Shown here one piece after another: positions 1 through 5,264 of a DNA stretch of 5,264 nt (position 1 is the first letter of the stretch; the number at the start of each line of letters is the position of its first letter). The position numbers were made by a program, and so were the translations under genes. The notes under the pieces are model-generated. The model saw only the letters and a program-made list of their open reading frames with translations, ran no database searches and had not been told where the DNA came from. Source of the stretch: Rhodoferax sp. (GTDB lineage Bacteria > Pseudomonadota > Gammaproteobacteria > Burkholderiales > Burkholderiaceae_C); assembly GCA_030833685.1 (NCBI GenBank), contig JAURGS010000170.1, positions 1-5,264 of the forward strand, read 5' to 3'.

Positions 1-631
1 GCGCAAACAATTTGCGAATCGCTTCAAAATCGAAAATGCTGCGCATCAAATCAAGGTAATCGGCAACCGAGTCAATGACATCGACATGCATCGCCTCGAG
101 CTGAAACGACCCGGTTTCGCGCAAGTCCATGTCTGGCGCGTCGCTTCTGTAATACTTGGTGATGCGCTGGGTCTGCGCGTAGATGGCATCCGTGAGCGCT
201 ACGGGCGCCGGACCCCCGTTGGCAAGGTTGAACTTGATTCCAAAATCGCCAGTCGGGCCGCCCGGGTTATGACTGGCCGAAAGAATAATGCCTCCAAAAG
301 CCTGATGCCGGCGGATCACCGCACTGGCTGCGGGCGTGGAGAGCAAGCCGCTCTGGCCAACCAAAACGCGGCTCACGCCGTTGGCCGCAGCCATTTTTAA
401 GATGGTCTGAATGGCCACTTCGCTATAAAAGCGTCCATCACCGCCTAGAACCAAGGGGCGCTCACCCCAGTTCGCACCGAGTTCTGGATCTGCCCGCACA
501 ACATCGAACAGCGACTGAACAAAGTTTTCGAGGTAGGCTGGCTGCAAAAAGTCTGCAGCTTTCTTTCGTAACCCAGACGTTCCTGGCTCTTGCCCCATAT
601 AGGCTTTGGTTGGAATGGTCTGGATTGGCAT
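1..631 (-). CDS. pgm: Alpha-D-phosphoglucomutase (PGM1-like), N-terminal 210 residues; 3' end off the left edge
   Basis: The enzyme interconverts glucose 1-phosphate and glucose 6-phosphate in the cytoplasm, linking glycogen and sugar-nucleotide metabolism to glycolysis. The reverse strand reads open from an ATG at 629-631 to the window edge. Visible motifs are GTSGLRKK (residues 17-24), GGDGRFY (63-69) and the active-site loop SASHNPGGPTGDFGIKFN (118-135), in which Ser120 should be the phosphoserine. Farther on, DSVADY...MRSIFDF (187-202) matches the equivalent stretch of animal PGM1 closely. These motifs fit the eukaryote-like PGM1 branch rather than E. coli Pgm, which has GTSGHRG and PSHNPP. 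The metal loop (DGDGDR), sugar loop (GEESFG) and C-terminal phosphate-binding domain must lie outside; family members are about 540-560 residues, so roughly 40% is seen. The start fits the PGM1 N-terminus, although no clear Shine-Dalgarno precedes it. The gene is divergent from prfC. The family call is secure; completeness beyond the edge cannot be judged. Confidence 0.95.
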   Translation of the reverse strand, partial: MPIQTIPTKAYMGQEPGTSGLRKKAADFLQPAYLENFVQSLFDVVRADPELGANWGERPLVLGGDGRFYSEVAIQTILKMAAANGVSRVLVGQSGLLSTPAASAVIRRHQAFGGIILSASHNPGGPTGDFGIKFNLANGGPAPVALTDAIYAQTQRITKYYRSDAPDMDLRETGSFQLEAMHVDVIDSVADYLDLMRSIFDFEAIRKLFA

Positions 632-732
632 GAGCGATGTTTTCGGTATCTGGGATCGGCCCAAAGTATTTTGCCTCACAAAACCCAACCTAAAATTCAC
701 GCCTCCCAGCCCCAGACTTTAGTAAGCCCCTT

Positions 733-745
733 TCAAGGTCCTTGA
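733..745. repeat. Short perfect inverted repeat (TCAAGG-T-CCTTGA)
   Basis: Two 6-base arms flank a single central base, giving a 13-bp palindrome about 65 bp upstream of the prfC start. Its size and symmetry would suit a dimeric regulator's operator. The right arm overlaps the -35-like TTGACC at 742-747. A palindrome of this size can arise by chance, and I do not recognise it as the site of a named regulator. Confidence 0.35.
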
Positions 746-769
746 CCTGACCGGGTGCCAAACCTCAGT

Positions 770-786
770 GCCTCAACCAATGAGGC
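770..786 (+). repeat. Hairpin in the prfC leader (GCCTCA-ACCAA-TGAGGC)
   Basis: Six paired bases close a five-base loop, extendable by two wobble pairs (769/787 and 768/788). It ends 12 bases before the prfC ribosome binding site. It has no T-run after it, so it is not a canonical intrinsic terminator. If transcribed it could influence translation initiation of prfC, but this is inference from position only. Confidence 0.35.
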
Positions 787-798
787 GTGATCTTCTTT

Positions 799-803
799 GA
801 GAG
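799..803 (+). promoter_or_regulatory. Ribosome binding site of prfC (GAGAG)
   Basis: GAGAG lies six bases before the GTG at 810-812, a normal spacing, and supports that GTG as the start. An in-frame TGA at 798-800 rules out any longer N-terminus, and the next in-frame ATG (residue 57) would remove the P-loop. Confidence 0.65.
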
Positions 804-809
804 CAATCC

Positions 810-2441
810 GTGACCTACGCCGAAGAGACCCACAGGCGGCGCACTTTCGCCATCATTTCGCACCCGGATGCGGGCAAGACGACCCTGACTGAGAAATTGC
901 TGCTGTTTTCTGGCGCCATCCAGATTGCCGGTAGCGTCAAGGCACGTAAAGCCAGCCGCCACGCCACAAGCGACTGGATGGAGATCGAAAAGCAGCGCGG
1001 TATTTCGGTAGCCTCCAGTGTGATGCAGATGGTTTACCGCGAGCACGTGATCAACCTGCTGGACACGCCGGGCCACAAAGACTTCTCTGAAGACACCTAC
1101 CGGGTGCTGACAGCGGTTGACTCTGCGCTGATGGTGATTGACGCTGCCAATGGTGTTGAGGCCCAGACCCGCCGCCTGATTGAAGTCTGCCGCCAGCGCA
1201 ACACGCCAATCATCACCTTTGTCAACAAAATGGACCGCGAGGTTCGCGACCCGCTGGATATTCTGGATGAGGTTGAACGTGAACTGGGCATGCCCTGCGT
1301 TCCGATGACCTGGCCTGTCGGACAGGGCAAATCGTTCGAAGGCATCCTCAACCTGCGCACCCAACGCATGACAGTGTTCGAAGCGGGCTCGGAACGCCGG
1401 CCACAGGACTTTGAGGCCATTGCCCTTAACAACACACCGGCCCTGGTGCAACGCTTTGGCGACACCATGGCGTCGGCGCTGGAGAGCATGGAACTGGCGG
1501 TGGGGGCCTCACCCCAATTTGATGCGCAAGCGTTTCTGGCCGGTCGCCAAACCCCTGTTTTTTTTGGCTCCGGGGTAAACAACTTTGGTGTCATGGAAGT
1601 GCTTGAAGCCCTGGTCGACCTGGCCCCTCCCCCCGGCGTGCGCACCAGCTTCACCCAGGTCAACAAAGAGACTGTTGCCAAAGAAGTGCGCCCCGAGGAC
1701 GCCGCTTTCTCCGGCGTGGTCTTCAAAGTTCAGGCCAATATGGACGCCAACCACCGCGATCGGATTGCTTTTGTGCGTATCGCCAGCGGGCGCTACAGCC
1801 CGGGCATGCGCTTGAAAGTCATGCGCAACAACAAAGAACTGCGGCCCACAAGCGTGGTCACCTTCATGAGCCAGCGCCGCGAGGCGGTGGAGGAAGCCTA
1901 TGCGGGTGACATTGTCGGCTTCACCACGCACGGCGGGGTCCAGCTGGGTGACACCATCACCGATGGCACGGTCAACCTCCTATTCACCGGGCTGCCATTT
2001 TTTGCTCCCGAAATGTTCATGACGGTGCTGCTAAAGAACCCGCTTCGCACCAAGCAATTGCAACAGGGCCTGGCGCAGCTTGGCGAGGAGGGTGCCATCC
2101 AGGTTTTCAAGCCCGAGATGGGTGGCAACATGCTGTTGGGCGCCATTGGTCAGCTCCAGTTTGAGGTTGTGGCGCACCGGCTCAAAAGTGAGTACGACGC
2201 TGACATTCGCCTGGAAAGCAGCCAATACACCGGTGCACGCTGGATCACAGCCGACTCTGCCCAGGAGCTCAAAACCTTTGTCAATGCGTATCCGCAGCGC
2301 ATGGCGCTGGATGCCGCAGACACGCTGGCGTTTCTGTGCACCAGCCCCTACGACGTGCGCCTGGCGCAAGAGCGGTTTCCAAAAATTCACTTTCACCCTT
2401 TGCGCGAGCACGCGGGCTTAGCGCTGCACAGCGCGTCCTGA
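810..2441 (+). CDS. prfC: Peptide chain release factor 3 (RF3)
   Basis: RF3 is a cytoplasmic translational GTPase that binds the ribosome after peptide release and speeds the recycling of RF1 and RF2. At 543 residues it is slightly longer than E. coli RF3 (529), partly through a short C-terminal tail after LREHAG. The GTPase domain shows the P-loop SHPDAGKTT (17-25), switch I RGIS (63-66), switch II DTPGHKDFSEDTYR (85-98), the guanine-specificity motif NKMD (139-142) and a G5-like segment FFGSGVNNFGV (251-261). The beta-barrel domain II begins near residue 298 (FSGVVFKVQANMDANHRDR), and domain III covers roughly 400-535 (QLQFEVVAHRLKSEYD, 448-463). The SDWMEIEKQRGIS segment (54-66) separates RF3 from EF-G and from LepA. 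The start is GTG, forced by the upstream stop and supported by GAGAG. No frameshift or missing motif is seen. It stands alone: pgm is divergent upstream and the uvrA-like gene convergent downstream. Identification is firm. Confidence 0.98.
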   Translation: MTYAEETHRRRTFAIISHPDAGKTTLTEKLLLFSGAIQIAGSVKARKASRHATSDWMEIEKQRGISVASSVMQMVYREHVINLLDTPGHKDFSEDTYRVLTAVDSALMVIDAANGVEAQTRRLIEVCRQRNTPIITFVNKMDREVRDPLDILDEVERELGMPCVPMTWPVGQGKSFEGILNLRTQRMTVFEAGSERRPQDFEAIALNNTPALVQRFGDTMASALESMELAVGASPQFDAQAFLAGRQTPVFFGSGVNNFGVMEVLEALVDLAPPPGVRTSFTQVNKETVAKEVRPEDAAFSGVVFKVQANMDANHRDRIAFVRIASGRYSPGMRLKVMRNNKELRPTSVVTFMSQRREAVEEAYAGDIVGFTTHGGVQLGDTITDGTVNLLFTGLPFFAPEMFMTVLLKNPLRTKQLQQGLAQLGEEGAIQVFKPEMGGNMLLGAIGQLQFEVVAHRLKSEYDADIRLESSQYTGARWITADSAQELKTFVNAYPQRMALDAADTLAFLCTSPYDVRLAQERFPKIHFHPLREHAGLALHSAS

Positions 2442-2738
2442 TCCTTGCCAATACAGGCACCAAGGACTCGCCCCACTAGCGCTCACAACCCCTGGGAAAC
2501 AGGCGTGCGAGCGCAAGACGCTTTCTCGGGTTTGACGGCTTTCACGGTTTTCACACTAGGGCCCGTTGGCACAAACGGACAGCCCTTGCTCAAAGTGCGC
2601 CAGCGAGCCAGGGCCCGCACCATGAGCGATGCAGCGTTTGGGGCCTACTGCGCGAACGAACCACGCCGCTTGTAATCCCCTTTGCTGGCTTTGATTCAAG
2701 CCCGTCGGAGATACCGGATGAAAAAGTCGTCCACGCCC
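2442..2738. other. Convergent intergenic gap, no convincing gene
   Basis: This stretch lies between the 3' ends of prfC and the uvrA-like gene. The only sizeable reading frame is a 76-codon plus-strand one starting at a TTG (2445). It lacks a Shine-Dalgarno, resembles no protein I know and is probably noise. Structure seen: a bulged hairpin at 2558-2586 (separate entry), a weak 5-bp stem at 2687-2702 (GGCTT/AAGCC, six-base loop) about 37 bases beyond the uvrA stop, and an imperfect 9-base tandem at 2537-2554 (GGCTTTCAC GGTTTTCAC). None is followed by a T-run on either strand, so no classical intrinsic terminator can be assigned. Confidence 0.6.
2558..2586. repeat. Bulged 10-bp hairpin in the convergent gap
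   Basis: AGGGCCCGTT (2558-2567) pairs with AACGG (2574-2578) and GCCCT (2582-2586) across a six-base loop, with a three-base ACA bulge on the 3' side. It lies about 117 bases past the prfC stop and about 150 bases past the uvrA stop in the other direction. It could end or stabilise either transcript, but it has no T-run on either side. A role as terminator is inference. Confidence 0.45.
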
Positions 2739-5264
2739 TTAGCGCGCCAGAACGCTGGCCAATGCTTGGCCCGTGTGTGTGCCGGCGCTCACAACCCCAG
2801 GCGGGGTGTCTGCCGCAACCAGCCGACCGCCATTCACCCCACCCTCGGGGCCAAGGTCTAGCAGCCAGTCTGCCTCGGCAATCACATCCAAGTCGTGCTC
2901 GATCACCACAACGCTGTGACCGCCATCCACCAGACGATGCAAAACGCGAATCAGCTTGTCAACATCGGCCATGTGCAAGCCGACGGTGGGCTCATCCAGC
3001 ACATACAGCGTGTGCGGCGCTTTCTGGCCTCTCCGTGTGATGTCATCGCGCACCTTGGACAGCTCGGTTACCAACTTGATGCGCTGCGCTTCACCGCCGC
3101 TTAACGTCGGCGAGGGCTGCCCCAGGGTCAGGTACCCTAAACCCACGTCCTTGAGCAACTGAAGCGGATGCGCGATCACGGGCATGGCGGCAAAGAAATC
3201 AACCGCTTCGTCAACCTCCATTTGCAGCACGTCGCCGATGTTCTTACCACGCCAGCTCACGGCCAGGGTCTCCGGGTTAAAGCGAGCACCTTTGCAGGTT
3301 TCACACAGCACTTTCACGTCTGGCAAAAAGCTCATCGCCACGGTGCGAATACCCTGCCCCTCACAACTGTGGCAACGCCCTTCGCCCGTGTTGAAAGAAA
3401 AACGGCTGGCGCTGTAGCCACGTGCCCTGGCTTCAAGCGTGTCGGCAAAAAGCTTTCGGATCACGTCCCAAAAACCAATATAGGTCGCAGGGCAGCTGCG
3501 CGGGGTCTTACCAATAGGGGTCTGATCCACTTCCAAAACCCGATCGACCGATTCGTGCCCGGTTAGCCCGTCACAGCCCACCCAGGGGAACAACTCACCC
3601 TGCGCCTGGCGGGCACGGCCAGCCTGGGTGCTACGCTGAGCGACCGCCGCCTGCACGTTGGCTAGCAGCACATCGCGCGCCAAGGTCGACTTACCCGAGC
3701 CGCTCACACCGGTGACCGCGACCAACCGCTTTAAAGGAACGTCGACCGTGATGTTCTGCAGGTTATGCATGCGAGCCCCGATGACCTTGAGCCACGGCAC
3801 CTCTGCAGCCTGTGGCGCCTCACCGCTGGGCACTGAGGATCGGCCTGGCGCAGGCACGCGCGCCACGGGTCTGCGCGGCTGAACGGGGTGCCGCATCGCG
3901 TGCAAGAGATAGCGCCCAGTCTGGGACTCCTGCGCTGATTGCAAGGCGTTCACATCGCCCCGGGCTACCAGACGTCCGCCTCGCTTTCCTGCGCTGGGCC
4001 CAACGTCGATCAGGTGATCGGCCTGGCGAATGGTACTCTCATCATGCTCCACAACCACCAAGGTGTTGCCCTGGTCGGTGAGTGACTTTAAGGCGCCAAG
4101 CAGGATCTGGTTGTCTCTGGCGTGCAAACCAATGGTGGGCTCATCCAGCACATAGCAAACGCCCTGCAAATGGCTGCCAAGCTGGGCTGCCAAACGGATA
4201 CGCTGCGCCTCCCCGCCAGACAGCGATGGCGCGCCCCGATCAAGCGTCAGGTACCCCAAACCCACCTGCTCCAAAAAGGCCAGGCGCGACTCAATTTCTG
4301 GCAACAGGTCCCGGGCTATTTCACGCTCACGAAGCCCCAGAACATCCGGTTTGAGCAGCGCTTGCACCCATAAGCGCATGTCTTGCACGCTCAGCCGCGC
4401 CAGGTCGGTGATGGTCCAGCGGTCTGACGCCGCAGCACTGGCACCAAAACGCACGGCGCGTGCCGTCAGGTTCAGACGAGTGCCGGCGCAGCCCGCACAG
4501 ACCTGCTCAAGCAAGTCCTCCACGTCTGCCTCAACAAAACTTTGCTCCCGACCCCGGCTTTCATCGTCACGCACCGAATCGTCAAAAACTTTGCGCTGCT
4601 CACGGTTAAGCTTGAGACCGGTGCCCACGCATTCCGGGCACCAGCCGTGTTTGCTGTTATAGCTAAACAACCTCGGATCCAACTCCGCGTAGCTGGTGCT
4701 GCAAATCGGGCACGCCCTCAGCGTCGAAAACACATGCAGCTGACCCAGGTGGCGGGTATCGGCGTCTACGGCCATGGCTTGCTCCAAGCCATCCAAGCCC
4801 ACCAAAACATGCACCACACCCTTGCCATGCTGCAGCGCACGCGCCAAAGCCTCGCGCAAAGCCGTCTCCTGGTCTGCTGCAAGCTGCATGCTCCAAATCG
4901 GCAGCTCGATCGTGTGCTCTTTGAATCGATCAATGCGTGGAAAACCGCGTGTCGGCAGAAACTGCCCATCCACCCGCAGGTGAGTGAAGCCTCGGGGACG
5001 GGCCCAATCTGCAAGCTCCGTGTACACACCTTTGCGGTTCATCACCAGTGGCGCGAGCAATCCAATATGCTGGCCCCGAAACTGGCGCATCAACTGGGCG
5101 GCAATGCTGTCTGGCGTCTGCGGGGCCACTGCCGCGCCATCGTGCACGCAGTGCTGTGTACCAAGCTTGACGTACAGCAGCCGCAAAAAATGCCAGACCT
5201 CGGTGGTTGTGCCCACAGTCGACTTACGCCCACCTCGGCTCAGGCGCTGCTCGATGGCCACCGT
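2739..5264 (-). CDS. uvrA: UvrA-family excinuclease ATPase, 841 C-terminal codons; 5' end off the right edge
   Basis: UvrA dimers scan DNA for bulky lesions and load UvrB in nucleotide excision repair. The frame is open to the edge: the codon at 5259-5261 is GTG (Val) in a run matching the ISIEQ segment near residue 85 of E. coli UvrA, so it is not a start. Counting from there, ABC module I shows RKSTVGT (12-18), a UvrB-binding-like region (about 66-182), Cys pairs CPIC (184-187), CPEC (208-211) and CAGC (255-258), signature LSGGEAQR (347-354), Walker B YVLDEP (370-375) and VVVEHD (402-407). A Pro/Ala/Arg-rich linker (about 456-488) leads to module II: Walker A GVSGSGKS (518-525), zinc pairs CHSC (630-633) and CETC (653-656), LSGGEAQR (720-727), YVLDEP (753-758) and VVIEHD (785-790). 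The first Walker A is off-window. The insertion domain is nearly missing (217-254), and an extra charged stretch occurs at 737-750. It could be a paralogue or the C-terminal half of a tandem UvrA. The family is certain; whether it is the cell's main UvrA is not. Confidence 0.95.
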   Translation of the reverse strand, partial: TVAIEQRLSRGGRKSTVGTTTEVWHFLRLLYVKLGTQHCVHDGAAVAPQTPDSIAAQLMRQFRGQHIGLLAPLVMNRKGVYTELADWARPRGFTHLRVDGQFLPTRGFPRIDRFKEHTIELPIWSMQLAADQETALREALARALQHGKGVVHVLVGLDGLEQAMAVDADTRHLGQLHVFSTLRACPICSTSYAELDPRLFSYNSKHGWCPECVGTGLKLNREQRKVFDDSVRDDESRGREQSFVEADVEDLLEQVCAGCAGTRLNLTARAVRFGASAAASDRWTITDLARLSVQDMRLWVQALLKPDVLGLREREIARDLLPEIESRLAFLEQVGLGYLTLDRGAPSLSGGEAQRIRLAAQLGSHLQGVCYVLDEPTIGLHARDNQILLGALKSLTDQGNTLVVVEHDESTIRQADHLIDVGPSAGKRGGRLVARGDVNALQSAQESQTGRYLLHAMRHPVQPRRPVARVPAPGRSSVPSGEAPQAAEVPWLKVIGARMHNLQNITVDVPLKRLVAVTGVSGSGKSTLARDVLLANVQAAVAQRSTQAGRARQAQGELFPWVGCDGLTGHESVDRVLEVDQTPIGKTPRSCPATYIGFWDVIRKLFADTLEARARGYSASRFSFNTGEGRCHSCEGQGIRTVAMSFLPDVKVLCETCKGARFNPETLAVSWRGKNIGDVLQMEVDEAVDFFAAMPVIAHPLQLLKDVGLGYLTLGQPSPTLSGGEAQRIKLVTELSKVRDDITRRGQKAPHTLYVLDEPTVGLHMADVDKLIRVLHRLVDGGHSVVVIEHDLDVIAEADWLLDLGPEGGVNGGRLVAADTPPGVVSAGTHTGQALASVLAR

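Larger units (their letters stand above)
632..809. promoter_or_regulatory. Divergent intergenic region between pgm and prfC
   Basis: Both genes point away from this 178-bp gap, so promoters for each must lie here or inside the opposite gene. The middle part (about 665-700) is AT-richer than its surroundings. TAAAAT at 691-696 could be a -10 element for prfC, but no well-spaced -35 accompanies it. TTGACC at 742-747 resembles a -35 but has no -10 at the right distance. I therefore assign no exact promoter. The gap also holds two inverted repeats (733-745 and 770-786), listed separately. No RNA gene or riboswitch was recognised. Confidence 0.5.

Noticed and set aside
86..400. 104-codon plus-strand reading frame
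   Set aside because: It lies antisense to the phosphoglucomutase gene, whose conserved motifs occupy the same bases on the other strand.
742..770. TTGACC as a sigma-70 promoter -35 for prfC
   Set aside because: No acceptable -10 hexamer lies 16-18 bases downstream (TCAGTG at the 17-base spacing).
765..1451. 228-codon minus-strand reading frame
   Set aside because: It is a shadow of prfC: the plus strand carries all the GTPase motifs in the same span.
2421..2434. GCGCTG-CA-CAGCGC palindrome as a terminator of prfC
   Set aside because: It lies inside the last codons of prfC, its loop is too short unless the stem shortens, and no T-run follows.
2445..2675. 76-codon plus-strand reading frame starting at TTG in the convergent gap
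   Set aside because: It has no ribosome binding site, starts four bases after the prfC stop on a rare start codon, is low in recognisable structure and resembles no family I know. Such a frame is expected by chance at this GC content.
5259..5261. GTG as the start codon of the uvrA-like gene
   Set aside because: The protein is conserved through this point (AIEQ segment near residue 85 of E. coli UvrA), the frame stays open to the edge, and the first Walker A must lie upstream. The codon is an internal valine.
1..5264. An undescribed multi-gene system, mobile element or CRISPR array
   Set aside because: All three genes belong to well-known housekeeping families, none share an operon, and there are no long repeats, integrase-like genes, spacer arrays or composition breaks.

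Overview
The window looks like an ordinary housekeeping stretch of a proteobacterial chromosome, most plausibly a betaproteobacterium of the Burkholderiales (Comamonadaceae-like). This rests on the moderately high GC content and on the protein styles: RF3 with a GTG start, a UvrA that resembles the C-terminal part of the very long UvrA proteins I recall from that group, and an animal/plant-like phosphoglucomutase. The organism call is from memory of family styles, not from a search.

Layout. Positions 1-631 (minus strand) hold the first 210 codons of an alpha-D-phosphoglucomutase that runs off the left edge. A 178-bp divergent gap (632-809) separates it from prfC (810-2441, plus strand), which encodes peptide chain release factor 3 and is complete. 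The gap carries two short inverted repeats and a six-codon reading frame whose TGA stop touches the prfC ribosome binding site. A convergent gap of about 297 bp (2442-2738) has no convincing gene but contains a bulged 10-bp hairpin. From 2739 to the right edge, on the minus strand, lies a UvrA-family DNA damage recognition ATPase that is open at its 5' end: 841 codons are visible and the first Walker A is off the window.

The three genes are transcribed divergently or convergently, so none share an operon here. They serve unrelated jobs: sugar phosphate metabolism, translation termination and DNA repair. I found no mobile element, CRISPR array, tRNA, rRNA or phage signature, and no evidence for an undescribed multi-gene system.

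The part most worth a second look is the UvrA-like protein. The region where canonical UvrA carries its DNA-contacting insertion domain is cut to about 40 residues. A class-specific charged insert precedes the second Walker B. The frame is open at the edge in a way that fits either a roughly 920-residue UvrA or the C-terminal half of a tandem double-length UvrA.
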